This document shows, in pieces, positions 33,968 through 47,000 of a stretch of 64,000 bases of DNA (position 1 is the stretch's first letter; each line of letters starts with the position of its first letter). Both the position numbers and the translations under genes were made by a program. The stretch lies in assembly GCA_021904315.1 (NCBI GenBank), contig CM038919.1, positions 1,612,001 to 1,676,000 of the forward strand, in the 5' to 3' direction. The notes beneath the pieces were generated by a model that saw only the letters and a list, made by a program, of their open reading frames with translations, did no database searches and had not been told where the DNA came from. Source of the DNA: Sphagnum magellanicum. Lineage: Eukaryota > Streptophyta > Sphagnopsida > Sphagnales > Sphagnaceae.

Positions 33968-34901
33968 GTTTCCTTCTCTTTTGGTTGTTTAGAGTAGTAC
34001 CACTCCTGTAAGTATCAAATCCCAAGAGAGCTACTTGCTTATCAATTCCAAAGAGGACACAGTTTTGAAGTTTTGCATCAATTTGAATGTGGCATTTCAT
34101 GTGGTAGAAAGAAACACTTGCAAATTTTATGAAAATTTTGCTGCAAAAGCAGTTTTGGGTTTGAGGAATTTCTTTTTCACAGACATATTCCAACACAACT
34201 CTCTGGACGAGATCGTTTTAATTCGGCTTTGAGCATTCAAGATTATAATTATGAAAACTTCTAGCCACTAAGTCTGTTTTGGTGGAGGCAAACTTGTACA
34301 GACAAACTCGCACCAAATGCTTAGTGCATTTGTGTCACAAGTTTGTTTACACTTGTTGTGATGATACACATATGATGGTACTTTAGAAACGTTTTCCTTT
34401 CACCAAACTCCCTGGGATCATCACAACAAACCACACATGATCAACCATCAGCTAAGCAAATTACTTCGCATAAAGTTCATGTGTCATGTGGAGAAAGTTG
34501 TTTGAGGAGTAATTGCTTGAGAACAAGGCAAATAGGCCCTATCTGAGTCTTGTCAGGTGCATATATCCTCAGTTCCATTATGAATGCCAACGATGACCTG
34601 ATCTCAACATTCCTCAAAAAATTAAGGTTTTGTGGTTGTACCAAGTGTCTTGTGTTCTCACTTTGGTCACTCGTTACAGCTTCTCTCCCACTTTGGTCCA
34701 CTTTGGTTTGGTTTCTCGTTTCAGGTTATTTCTCACTTTGGTGTCAGCTGTCCACTTTGGTCACTCGTTACAGGTTCTCTCCAACTTTGGTCCACTTTGG
34801 TTTTGTTTCTTGTTTCAGGTTATTTGCCACTCTGGTGGTGTCCACTTTGGTATTTCCACTCTGGTCCCTGGATGGATGTATTGAGATTCGGCCTTGTTTT
34901 G
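33968..34901. other. Block 2-specific DNA at the minisatellite locus
   Basis: There is no counterpart in block 1. It contains an open frame (34035-34232, 65 residues) with no recognised domain. At about 34655-34870 there is a two-unit tandem repeat (period about 95 bp) rich in CCACTTTGG and TCACTTTGGTC words. It is probably ancestral intron plus exon sequence lost from block 1. Confidence 0.5.
34655..34870. repeat. Tandem repeat rich in CCACTTTGG words, block 2
   Basis: Two long units of about 95 bp each contain CACTTTGGTCACTCGTTACAG, then GGTCCACTTTGGTTT, then TTTCAGGTTATTT. Shorter CCACTTTGG words continue to about 34860. Confidence 0.8.
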
Positions 34902-35047
34902 TAATGGTATGATCAGTATAAGTACTTGTGGAAATTCCGTGAGGGGATGAATATGGTGTAGATTGATCAATTGTTGTGGAAGGTTGCTTGACGGCCTGCT
35001 GAGCTGACAGTTTATGAAAGAGAGCTATCCTTCAATTTCTAAAATAG

Positions 35048-35644
35048 ATTGCAAGAATGAGGCATCTAGCCATGAGTGTAGTTGTTGCTTCACCACCAAC
35101 GAGCGGATGTCAGGACCTAGCATCGAGCTTTGCTTCAGATTCTGCCACGCTGATATTAAGGCTCGTCGTTTTCTTCTTTGTCATCATCATCGCTGGCTGT
35201 GGCTTGCGTCTCAACATGCGGAACTGGTCATCAGTATCGGCCCCTGCATCGGCACGAATTCGGCCTACAACCGCGAGCGATGGTATGTTACAAAATGAAA
35301 AACTCCCAGTGCAGAACTGGCCCGATTATCTTGAATCTGAGTTATTTTGCTAGCTACTCATTGTGAACGAGACTTTCGTATACATCCTTCTTCTGTCTAT
35401 TGAAACCAGAGGCTACTAACTGTATTGAAAAGGTTCCTTGCGTTTTGATGGGGTTGGAACTATGGGCACAGGAGAACATCCACAGGAAGGGATCGAGATG
35501 AACAATTTACATTCAGCTGGCAATTCTATACTACCGGCAACAACTGGAGGACCTTCTGTAACGTGTGATGTTGCGGCATCTACGTCGTCCGCAGCAAACA
35601 GCGTGCTGCTTGATATAGCCGCCATAGCTCTGAATGCTTCCTAA
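35048..35644 (+). CDS. Unidentified gene, copy 2: C-terminal exons with a membrane-like segment
   Basis: Two exons, 35048-35282 and 35433-35644, have the same splice sites and stop as copy 1. The hydrophobic segment and the following linker are unchanged (about 150 identical bases). The start of the first exon has five closely spaced changes that replace residues (for example W to C and A to D). The last exon differs by six silent changes and two replacements (I to M, A to S). This pattern suggests that at least the tail stayed under protein-level selection for some time after the duplication. Product unidentified. Confidence 0.55.
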
Positions 35645-36000
35645 ACCACAGCTCCTATAATTTGCTCCGACCGTAATTTATTTGCATGTGTATTCAAACC
35701 AGAGGGGGACTGACTGTGTTTAAATAACCCTTGTGTTTTGATGGGTCGGAACTTCACTGATTATGGGTCTTTGTTTTTTGCTGTTGGAAATAAGAATGTC
35801 TCTTCCTTGATGTCTGAGGCATCAGGAGAGCTGATGGGCTGCACCTGCGTATATGCATATCTTATGATTAGTATAGTTCATCACTTCTTAGACTGCTCTG
35901 CGTATTGAAATATTAAAGCACACGTCCATTTACAAATGTGAAAATCAAAGTGTGCTCGGCCAGAGTTGTCTCTGGTTGTCTCATGCTGGATTTTCTGCAA

Positions 36001-36006
36001 AATAAA
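36001..36006 (+). terminator. AATAAA poly(A)-signal-like hexamer, block 2
   Basis: Same position relative to the stop codon as 8799-8804. Confidence 0.35.
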
Positions 36007-38100
36007 GGGAGTTTTTTATACGTCTAAGTTACCCATCTCTAGAATTCATGCTTTTGGTATCTGGATCAGTGATATCTATTTCAATTTTCTGATGTTGTGT
36101 CATTGGCTAGCATCCCAAGAGGGATTTAGCATTGGATGGTGACAGGTTTTGAGAACCTGTCTATATAGTTATAAAAATGCTACCAAACTAAAATCTCAGA
36201 GTCCAAAGATGACAAAAAATTTCCCCTCTAAATTCTGCAAAGTTTTTTTAAGAGAAAAATTGAGAATATTGTGGCTGAATATTCCCTTTTAGGCTTTGTT
36301 TTTCCCATTTCGGCGGAGTTTGTGGTACTCCTGGTTCTTCTCTTGCTCTCTCGTCTTCGTAAAATTCAGGAGAGGATTCCCCCACGCGTGCGGCGCGATT
36401 CTTCAAGTAGAATTCCGCAGTGAAAGGGAACGACCCTGTTAAGGTGTTCCTGTGACTTTTGAACGCAGGTAACCTGCTCGTTACACCAGAGAACGCACCG
36501 TCGGTAACCGATTTTGCAAAGCGCACGAGCACAGGCCTCGCTAGTGAACGCTGCCCTTTGAGAATCTGCCACCGTGGGCCGTTCTGCAACACGGAATTGG
36601 TTGCAGCCTTGTGAGATCAGCGATTTAATCATCAATCGATCATTTATTTTCACCCTAACAGACTTCCTTCTCGCCGACTTTCGTTCCTGTTAAATATCGT
36701 AGCTTGGATGAGTGATGTGTTTCTGTCAGCCTCAATTCAAAATGCATAAATTCCAATTGCCAAACATCATCACATGTGCAAACTTGCTAATTATGTAAAT
36801 AACAAGTTGCATTAACTCGCATATCATCTCTTACAATCACAATAACTCAAGCAACTACCATGACCAAGGGGTACATTGTTGAAACTTGCATAAACCTATT
36901 TCACTGAACTGCACATAAGTGTAAAATCTCCTTATTGAAATCAAGGGGTATATGCCATACTTATTTAACTGGAGATTGTTGTTCGATGATTTAGGATGTT
37001 AATGAGTTTGCAAAATATTCCCTAAGTACTTGTCAGGTTGGAGAAAAGACTCATAAAATAGAAGGAACTCTATATTTCAAAATAAAACCTTCTATTTTGG
37101 GGTGTTTCATAGTTTCTTTTTTTTTTGAGTGATGGGCCAATCAAATTGGCTTATTGCAAAAAAAGAAAAATTGAATTTGGGAGGCACCTCATCCAATGAA
37201 TAGGAGAGACAAAATAACTTGAGTGTTAGCACTGAATGATTGTTAGCACTCACTTTCCACATTTAACTTGTGTTTTAGTAAATAAGTATTTTTCTTTTCT
37301 TTTACTTTTCAGGACTTTGCATGTAGATTTCATTGCCTTGATGTGGCAGATAATAGAGGTCCTTGTAAAGGGTACTCAAAGATTTTATGAACTAGTTGTT
37401 GTTCCACTGAAAGGGTACACTTTTTCTTTAAGCTGTAGAGATTACACAGCATTGTTCCTTTTCATAATTTTGTGACGTAAATATGGTGGCGATCATCCAT
37501 AAAAGGTTTAGCCAAATTTGACAATAAGTAAAGTATAAACGCAAATCTAAGCATCCAAAAAACTGAGCATCTTTCCATACTCTTTGCCACCTGCTTGAAT
37601 GTGATATGAAAACACAAATTTCTGAATTGCTTTTGACATATGGTGATAAAAATCTACCAATTTTTGGCAATTTTTAAAAACAGGATTAGCTAGTGTTGGG
37701 TGGGTATCCAATTTGACAGGTGAAAACCATCAGTTCCAATTCAAATTAGTGAAAACCAGATCTGATCTGGTACTTATTAAATCATAAATGGAATTCTAAC
37801 TGGAATTTATACTTTTGAAGAACCAAAACTGAAACTGGATATCCAGTTCCATTTATATGTGGAACTAGAACCCGGATACCAGATTTAGAAAAAATAAAAT
37901 GAACTAGAACCAGTGATTATATTACCAAACATTATAATTTACAAGTAGCAGCCTTCCTGAGTTTTGCACATTTATAGTTTGTACACGCTTTTGTGTTCAA
38001 TTCACCAAACATTACTTGACCATAAGGGTGGATCCTGTTTTTTTTTATTTGCCCAAATTTACTTCCATAATTGAACACAGAAGACATCATCCTAGTTGGA
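36007..38100. other. Gene-downstream DNA, block 2
   Basis: Matches 8805-10870, including the GC-richer island (36310-36600). No supported gene. Confidence 0.5.
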
Positions 38101-38783
38101 TTACATATAGTAAAGGACGTCGTGAAGAATCATTTCATCCATCTGTCTCGTCATGGTCTGTTAACTCCAATGGGGCGAAGAAAGAGTGGAATACAGACAC
38201 TTTCATCAACGAAACCAATTCGCTTAATGTGAAACCGGTTCTAATAAGGTAAAGCTTCCAAAAGTTGGGTCCAATGCGATAGTCCATGTCCCTGTGGGGG
38301 CAAGGCCCAACAAAAGACAGTTCACCAATGTCTGAAAATGGATATATTTTGGAGTCAACAAAGTGAGTATGTACGTATGCACATTGTATTTTGGGAAGTT
38401 GCCGAAGGATCGCAAATGTGGTAGGCGATGAATTTAGGGTTAGGGTTTGGGGAAGCAAACAAGAAGAAACAGAAGTTAGAGGTAGTGTTTAGGGTTTTGG
38501 GCTTTGCCTAGAGATGCATTGATTTCGAAGAATCTTTTATTGTTGTTCTCAACATTGGGGTATATTTGTCGTCTCCGGTCTATTCCCATGGTAGCTGTAT
38601 GTCACTATCTCACAGGTCACAAGCAGTGCAAACATCAAAATTTTCAGTGGCCAGGGTCCCAGTGGATACATGCGGAATGTCGTATATAAAGAGGTTTTGG
38701 AAATGTAGTTTGTAATTGTAATTTTGTAATATGTACCATCAAATACACACGCACCTGTGCATTAGGCACGGGGTTCAAACTAG
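38101..38783 (+). mobile_element. Non-autonomous Helitron, 683 bp, with empty site preserved in block 1
   Basis: Block 1 reads CCTAGTTGGA then TGTTATC without a break (10862-10877). Block 2 has 683 extra bases exactly between that A and T, with no target-site duplication. The insert ends CTAG (38780-38783) followed by the host T. A stem-loop lies 7 nt upstream: CCTGTGC (38754-38760), loop ATTAG, GCACGGG (38766-38772), a 7-bp stem with one G-T pair. A-T insertion, a 3' hairpin and CTAG|T are the diagnostic Helitron features. The 5' end reads TTACATATAG instead of the canonical TC start. No RepHel coding is present. The interior has a telomere-like GGGTTAGGGTTT and TATATAAAG near its right end. 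It might carry host sequence. Confidence 0.8.
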
Positions 38784-38799
38784 TGTTACCTAAACTAAC

Positions 38800-39100
38800 A
38801 TACATAAACTTATAGCTATGATAATATACCTAGTATGCCTACATGTTATTTAGACTTCGGTTAGTGATATTAAACCTAACATGGGTTAGTATAACATATG
38901 TAAGTACTAGGCATACTAGCTTAACTTAGGTAGCTACCTAACTTAATATAAGTACCTTAAGCTAGTATAGGTGTAAGTTAGTACATATAAGCTAATGTAA
39001 GTAATTGAGTATAGCTTAGGTATGCAAGGTTAATATAGCATGGCTTAGGTTAGTATAGGCTAGTTTTTACCTAAGTAAAACTACCTTACCTATCTACCTA
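38800..39100. repeat. Degenerate TTAGGTTAGTAT-like array, block 2
   Basis: Counterpart of 10890-11180, with the same palindrome and word content. Confidence 0.5.
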
Positions 39101-39163
39101 TGTAAATAGTGTAAAAGAATTGAACATGTTCATTGTAATAAGTTCACAAAAATTTTACTTTAT

Positions 39164-39238
39164 GAAGGTGACAATGCAATGGTAAAAGACTTGCCTCCTC
39201 AATTTGAAGGTGAAAAGTTCAAATCCTCACACTTGCAA
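39164..39238 (+). repeat. tRNA-derived SINE head or tRNA-like relic, block 2
   Basis: Counterpart of 11254-11326. Box B-like GTTCAAATCC is intact (39217-39226); the box A-like part has changed to CAATGCAATGG. Confidence 0.4.
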
Positions 39239-41547
39239 TTTAGGCCATTATATTGATGGCTTAGTTAACCTAAGCCATATGTTAACCTAGGTAGGTTTTT
39301 TTTTTTGCATTATTTATTAGGGTAGGTAGGTAGGTAAGTCGATAAATTATTATTATCTTGGGCATTAATTTTACAATAATAATCACAAATTATAGATTTT
39401 CTCATTGCTCAATCTCATTTGAAAGTTTAAAAGGCCCAATGAAAAAACCTAGTAAAAAAACCTAGCCAAGAAAACTCCATCAAATTGGACATGTCAAAAT
39501 GAACTTGTCCAATATGACTAATTGATCAAGTTGGCAAATGTCACTTTTTGGTTTTTTTTTTTTTAACCAATTTTTTTGGTCAAATAAATTATGATTTGTT
39601 TGTAGTGTCATTTGTGGTAAATGTAACAAGTTAAATGAATGAAATGTTCATGGGCTAACCAATTACTCATTTCAATGTGAGTTGCCTTGGAGGTTGTCAA
39701 CAAGGTATTTGACATTGGCTTTTATCTAGTTAACAAAGATTCATCACCCCATGAAAGTGTTCGTTTGCCCTAGGTTGTTGATTGTTTCCTTAATGACCTA
39801 CTTTGATAGTGCCCTATCATCTTTAGATCAACAAGGGAAAAATACCTTTCATAGTGGACAATTATCACAACATTATCCATGTTTGAATCTCTAACGTTTC
39901 TTAAGATTTTAGCTATGATGCATTTGTCTAAAGAAAATTTTGTTTTGAAAGCTTTTTTCCAAGTTTTTACAAATAAACTAAAAACAAATGTGATGATTGT
40001 GAAGGCAATTTAATTTTTTCAGACGATGTGTTAATGATAATCGATGAACCCAACTCCTTTATTCTAATTCCTTCACATTTGGGCTCCACATCTTCCCCAC
40101 TATATTGATGTTAAATAGTTTTTTATATGTAGACATGTCGTTTTGTTGTTGAATGCTCATCATTTTGTTTCTTTCTAAAACTATGGCTTTTGGATCATAG
40201 TTTTCATTTATGATATTAGTTGTTTTTAATAAATAAATTCTTTTGGATCTTATGAGGGCTTAAGAAAAGATTGATTTGGATGTTTGACAATAGGTTCAAA
40301 AGTGTGCCCAAGGATGCATGATGGAGGTGTTGATTAATTTTTATGAATAGAACAATATGCATGGTGGCATTTGCACTTGAGACAATTTTGACCTAATACA
40401 TTTGAGTGGTTGTTGATATCAATATCGAAGTTTCCATATAGTGGGAAATTAGAGCTTTTCAATTCTTTTGAAATAAAGTTTTAGTTAAAACTCATACACT
40501 TGCATTTGTGACACTTTTGAATTTGATTTCCTTTGTAAGTCTCATTGTCATGCACAATCATCTCATCATTGTTTTTATCTTGCTTGAGTTTGGTGCTTCA
40601 TGATTCAATTTCATTTTAACACATACATTTCCACTTCAATTATAATGCTACAATTTCACATTGATGGTTGTTTATGTATTTTAAATTATGTGCATCTTTC
40701 ATTTCACATTGCATTGTGTTATCTGGACATAATCGCCTTTTCATGCGCATGTGTGCCATATGTGTGTGTAGGCATTTTTGTTTGTTATGTCTTACCTTGT
40801 AACAAAATTCTAAGAATTGTGGGCTATGTGATGTGATCTAGTTTTTCTCATTGCTATTAAATGTTGTCAAATCTAAAATGTCTATGGTATTGTGGGGCCT
40901 AATCATATTATGTGTCTAAGATTGGATAAGAAAGTCTATTGGAATTTCCAATGTCCCAAGGCTAGGATTGTTAATTGAATTTGTTGTTAGCCTAGAGCCC
41001 TTGGGGTGAGGCCAAATGGTTAGTATAGCTCAATGGCTAATTTTGTTCTTTTCTTGGCAATAAGAATGTCTTATTTGCCTAGATTTATTTTTTTTAAATA
41101 AAAATATATATTCTTTGTTCTTACAGGTTTTTCTACTTATGTTAATGTTTGGGCTTCCTAGAAATGCCCCTAAAATCTGTGACAAAAAATTTCATTGGGA
41201 CTAGTTTAGGTAGGACAATTTTAAGTTCCAAATGTTGTCCTTTGGACAATTCCAAATTATAATATGTTTAGCCAATTCCCAAATAAAGAGGAACAAAAAG
41301 ATTTTTTTTTTCAGCTTTGTGCCTTTTCAAAGATTTTGTTTTGAACTATAGTCATGAACAAATTTCAATACCTTGTCAACTATAATTTGCATCCCATTTT
41401 TCTTCAAGAAAATTTGAATTCAATTCAATTCAATTTGGACTCAATCAAATCCAATAATTTAAATTCAAATTAATAATTGGAATTACGTTCAATTTATGAA
41501 TTTAAAATCAAATTAAAAACTTGAATTCAATTCAATTCAATGCAAAT
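39239..41547. other. AT-rich flank of block 2
   Basis: Matches 11327-13596. No supported gene. Confidence 0.5.
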
Positions 41548-41720
41548 CACTACACCAAATTTGTCAATTTTGTGACTAGGCATTACAACTATGTCACAAC
41601 TAATTCACAATTGTAAACAACATGAATTTCTAATAATTTTTTGCAATTTTGTACCAAAAAAGTTGATGACAACAAATAATAATAGGGACTAGTTACATCA
41701 ACCATATCAACCTATTTGTA
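41548..41720 (+). mobile_element. CACTA-like terminus at the right edge of block 2
   Basis: Begins CACTACACCAAATTTGTC, followed by TTTTGTGACTAGG, TATGTCACAAC and similar short words on both strands. This is how CACTA subterminal regions look, and it resembles the 22320 terminus (TTGTGACTA). A possible opposite terminus (CTTTTGTAGTG ending at 45178) shares only seven bases and has no matching 3-bp duplication, so the extent is unknown. Confidence 0.45.
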
Positions 41721-43980
41721 ATCCATTTTCAATTTGTATAGGAGGTTTGTTGACAAAAATATCAAATGTGGACTATCATACATTCATGTTTTGATTGTTA
41801 ATCCAATTATATTTGAATTATTTTTCGATTGGAAAGTGATTTCATTTAACGTAGGTTGTTTAATACCAATTAGATTTTATCATGGTCGTTGGAATTTTTT
41901 TCATGCAACCAATTAAAAGTAACTAGGTTGCATAAGTTGATTGGATTGGACCAAATTTGATCATGGTTTTTATTTTTAAGTGATTGATTAAAAGCAATTG
42001 GGCTAAATAAACTGATTCAATTGAAGACATTTTGAAGGGATGTGGAAGGTTAATGATGTTGTAAGACATTGATAGAATAATTTTTTTGTTAAATGTGTTA
42101 ATCCCAAATGAAAACATGGATTTACATTCAAAAGACATTTATGAATCTTTTCATAGAAATAAAAAGATATATTGTAACTACAAGTTTACTTTGTTTAGGT
42201 AAAAGTAGGTTGTATGATTATAATTTCATCATAGGTTATTTCTAGCATTGAATACAATAGGAGATTACAAAGCCATTTAAAATAAAGCTAGAGGATCGAG
42301 AGGATAATATTGATACCCAAATTGAATAACAAAAAGATAAGCAACTTCATTTTGTTGTAAATCAAGTTAATTTTTACAAACATGTGATTCTTTATAATGG
42401 AAACCTTTTAAGTAAAAGTGTGTGCGTGTGTGTGTGTGTATTTTTGTGTCTTGATAAATTTCAAGTTCAGTAGTGGAACATTCCTTGGTGATAATATGAA
42501 TGTTATAGTAATGGGATATTTGTGTTAAATTTGTAGAATACCCAAATTGTGATGTTTACATATTGTCTAGGAAAATGTATCCCTCAAGAAATGAGATATT
42601 GTGTGAAAGTTTCAAAACAAACATTTTTGTACATGTAAAATTGGCACGTTTTACTTCTTGTAATGTTAGTAGTGTCAATTCTAGAATAGTCACCTCTATA
42701 TGTCATAGGGCAATATGTACTTGGAATGGGCTTGATAGGTCTTGTTAGTTGCCATAACATATGTATTTCATTTGGAATGTTCATAATTTCAAACCTATTT
42801 TCCCTTTAACATGTTCATATTGTTATCCAATGAAAACCTTGATCTACATTCCCAAGTATGCATATCATTGCCATATATATATATATATTATGCCATTGGT
42901 TTGAAAGTTCTCTAGTTTGTAAAATAAAGCTTAATGTGAGTACAATGAGTAAATTGTTATGCAAATTTGGTCTAGGAACATGGATGACATTCGTATATTT
43001 CCTTTGTTTTACAAATTTGTAAAACTATGGCGAAAAATGGCAAAAACAAAAATGGATTCCAAATTGCTTGTTTTTAAGCTTAAAACTAATATGTTTCAAA
43101 ATTCAAACAAGGAATTGAAGAAATTCAAGACTAAAAAAATTGCAATTTTCTTATTGAAAGTGCTAATGAAATTGCTGGATGGTTTTTGGTTCAGGAACTT
43201 CAAGACATCACATGTGTTCAAAAGTGTGAAGGAAGTCAATGAATTTGTGTTGGAATATGCACGGAACAAAGTCACATTTCATGGAAACATAGTGGATACA
43301 ATGCTTTCAAAAAGGTGCCCTTCATCTAACCCAATGTACTAAATTAGACAAAGGAAATTAAAAAGCCTAGTTTTGGACTTAAATTTTTTAACACGTCGTA
43401 TCCCACCTTTTTATGTACGTATTTTCCTAAACCCTAGACCCTAAAGGACTATTGCTTTCATTTCAAGTACCTTCTCAATTGTGGTTAGCACCCCTACTCA
43501 AATGTTATTCATATGTGGAAGAACCTATATGGATTAGTCTTGTAAAGGCCAATTTACAACTTTGAGTATTCAAATTAGCCTCCTAATGGGTATATATTGA
43601 AACATTGGGTTGGTGTGATGTGAAATGGTTGGTGTGGAAGGAATACGTTTTATAGCTTTGGGCATCTACAAAAAACTTTTGTGTACATTTTGTCATTTGA
43701 AGCCATTTTGTCAAACCAATGAACAAAATTTCATACCAACCTAGTCTTGGTATTGGTGTGGCCAAAAATTAAGGGCAATGTGTATCTATCTACCTTCCCA
43801 CATGACAATACACTAATACATTGCATGGATAAACAACTTGGAGAGTTTACTCTTGGATTGATATTTTGTAATCCTTTCAACACCTCAATTACATTGAGAA
43901 TCAGATTTGGCATATGAAGGATGATGATAAAATGAGTCCAACTAAAGTCAATTTGTAAATCTATCAAGATTAGAGATCTC
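41721..43980. other. AT-rich DNA with one lysine-rich open frame
   Basis: Mostly featureless. It contains a GT microsatellite at about 42418-42441 and a TA run near 42877-42889. An open frame at 42959-43342 (127 residues) is lysine- and phenylalanine-rich (LWRKMAKTKMDSKLLVFKLK) without a recognised domain. It could be a transposon fragment or chance. Confidence 0.35.
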
Positions 43981-46930
43981 TTTGGACAAAACTTTTAGGT
44001 TATTGAAAATGGCATTTGACATAGATCTCTCATACAATGTACACCGAAATTTCTAATGTTGCTTCTTCTCCGATCAGCAATAAACCACATGCTCTCATGA
44101 ATCTTGACATTTTTCTTGAGTTCCACACCCAAACCTATTACACTTCTGCTTTGAACATTACAGCACATCACATTACCGAGACCCAATCTCCAACTTAATG
44201 CCCTTGACACTAGAATTAGTACAAACTATATTTACCATCTCCAGGCATTGAACCTCAGTGGTTCATAATTTGCATCCATCCTTGATGAAACCATAGTTTT
44301 CCACTCTATAAGGTCATCTTCAAATACACTTGAAAATTTCTTGTACATCTTTACATTTCAAACACAAATCACATTGTGAGACTATATTGACAACATGTTT
44401 GCATGCTGCTACTGAACCATATATGAAGGTGCAGCCTATAGTCTCTGGAAACCAACCACAGAATTTGTTGGGCACTTTTGGATTTGCCCAGGAAATAACT
44501 AGGCTTTGCAAACCATATGAAAAAACATGGAATTAGCAAACCATATACAAAAAGATGGAATTAGTAAAGACACCATTGTTGCCATCATCAAGTTTGAGAC
44601 TGCATAAAATGAAGAAAAGACAAGTTGTACTTCCACCAACACCAGACAAGAAACAAAGCCATCTCTCTCTCCTTCATGCCACCAGCAAAAACACCCAACT
44701 AATTCTTTGTTGGTCATAGACGGTGTCTGTTGTCACCAGTTGCAATTTGATGGAGTAGAGGGATCAAATTGTCTTCCTCATCAAAAGTACCAACTATATT
44801 TTTACCTTGCACCTCGTCCTTGACTACCTTGTGCTTCTGAGTATATTGTCCTATTTCAAACAAACATGCAAGGCAGGATTCTGAAAGTGAGGAGATGGGT
44901 CATAGTGACAACTAGTAAGGGGAGTGGTGCAATGAACAAACACACTAAAGCTTGTAAGTTAAGCTTGTAACCAAGGGACATTAGTAAGAAGAGCTCACAT
45001 TGCATGCAAACAAACTTCAGGTCTGAAGATCTTGTTAGATGTCAAATACAGACATAGCAACATGGCCTCACCAGCATCCAATATTTTTGGAGAGCACTCA
45101 AGGTTTTCTCCTCAAACACCCATTTTTTAGTTTTTCAGTTTTGATGAGGGGCTGATGTTTAGAGCTTCTTTTGTAGTGTAACAAGAAACTTGGGGTTGGT
45201 AGTTTTTAATTTGAGCACTTGGGCCAAGGTATCCATCACCCTTCCTCACTGCAATGATCCAAGCTTGCACCTCCCCTCATACCATTTGCAGGTAGTATGG
45301 ATTGCTCTTCTTTCTACTGGATTAGTATGTAGGAGTTTTCATGTAGAGGACTTATTGTTCACTGCTGTGCATGGGTACATAATGTCAATCTGTTAATTCA
45401 TCACACATTTTTGCCACATATGAACAAAATTCAATTTGCTCTTCTTACTTTGGGAATTCTTCAGGCAAAAAACTTCAGGTTCTTTTGTACATTATCTCTT
45501 GTCTTGGTCAATTTTTGTGTCTTGTTAGCAATTCTGCTTCTCTTGTTTTATCTCTTGTTTGTTTGCATCTCTTTGGATCTCCATGCAACAAACCTTCATA
45601 GTTGTGGCTCTAGATTATACCAAGGTTAGGTTTTGTTGGGTGATTCCAAAGCACGTTTAAGTAGAAAGAACTCTACCATCTCTTGTTTCTTCTTCTTCAG
45701 ACATTCTATATAGGGTAAGGCCCTTGGAAGCTTGAGCATTACAAATAAGTGCAGACCGGATTCTGGTAATCCCCTCATCCAAGGACCTCACCTGAAATAA
45801 AGGATGAGGCAAGTGGATGAGATCAAATCAAACACAAAACATGTAACCTTTCATGGAGGTCTCTTTAGCCATTAGGCTTGTTTAGCTCAAATGCAGTGAA
45901 GTTGACCCTCACAAACCCATTGGAGTTTGAATGAGTAAACTATTTACTTTGATTAATTTAGCTATGCTTTTTGAGCCAACATCATGACTGAAGTTTTCCT
46001 ATTGCAGATTCTGGAAATGCACAAAAATGCAAAAAACTTATGATGCAGATTTTTGTATAATTGTTTGCTTGAAATTTTCAACAAATTATGATATGCACTC
46101 ATCTACATGTCCCACCAGTAGCCATTAGGAATTTTTCAGTTCCCATTAGCCAGTAATGACAACTAGTCACTCCCATTTATGATGAAGGTGATGGTCTGAT
46201 ACTTCTTGAGTGACATTCATAAGGTCATGATCACACTCACTCATTCTTTACATGTTTGTTTTTCCCTTGGGCCTAAACAACTAACAGAATGTGTTACACT
46301 TGGATGTCTGTTATTGTGTAGTTTTGTTTCCCTAATTCTTGAAACAATTGATTTCTATGTATAGTGCTTGAATTGCGGTCTGGAGGTGAAGAGTTAGGCA
46401 ATATGATGAGGCTGCCACAGCTAAACCTTATGGGCAAGCTAAACAATAACGGCAAGCTAGAAAATGCACCCAACACATAATGGGCAAGGATGAGGCCATT
46501 CCATGACAGTAAAGGTCTGAGATGGTAGATTCAATAATTTCAAAGAAATCTCATGTTCAATAGATATTTTTGCAACTATTACCGAGTGCATGATCATCAA
46601 CAGAAGCTAATATCATATAAAAATGTGGTCAAGAAAAATGATGTAATTAATCTGCCACAGTCCCATGACCCTTAATGTGCAGCAAATCTACTTGAATTTG
46701 TTGTGTGCATTTCCTCTACACATTTTCAAATCACAAACTCCGACACACATGCTTCAAGTCTCCTGGTCTGTTGTGTTGTACATGTCCAATTTCTTGATGC
46801 AATTCACACTTTCTCCATTGGATAAATTTGGTTGTGTCATGGCTGCACGTTGGATCTTTCCAAGCATCAGCAACTCAGCATCTCATTTTCCAAACTATGA
46901 GCATTGTAATGTTTTCTTTGGGTAAAAGGA
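43981..46930. other. Higher-complexity, gene-fragment-like DNA, unidentified
   Basis: Composition is less AT-rich and less repetitive than the neighbours. Short open frames occur on both strands: 43995-44210 and 44320-44511 on the minus strand, 45190-45396 and 45411-45629 on the plus strand (the last is leucine- and phenylalanine-rich). Acceptor-like pyrimidine tracts precede some of them (for example CATTTGCAG at about 45291). No family is recognised and no gene model is supported. It may be decayed gene fragments like those at 13.6-15.9 kb. Confidence 0.25.
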
Positions 46931-47000
46931 CTTGACCAATGTTGTGCAGGGATTTGATTTTGTTAATAACCCCAAGTTCTGTTTTTCCTTTTTTCTTGTC

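Larger units (their letters stand above)
28452..41563 (+). repeat. Segmental duplication block 2 (about 13.1 kb)
   Basis: Direct-orientation copy of 1844-13612. It is longer because it keeps about 1.1 kb where block 1 has the minisatellite, carries a 683-bp Helitron (38101-38783), and has a small extra AT-rich stretch near 41470-41515. Introns, intergenic DNA and microsatellites all match, so it arose by DNA duplication, not retroposition. Confidence 0.95.

Noticed and set aside
7165-34870. Common origin of the block 1 minisatellite and the block 2 CCACTTTGG array
   Set aside because: Some words look alike only when one array is reverse-complemented, which would need a local inversion; similarity is too weak by eye.
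41548-45178. A complete CACTA element from CACTACACC at 41548 to CTTTTGTAGTG at 45178
   Set aside because: The ends share only about seven bases and the flanking 3-bp sequences do not match.
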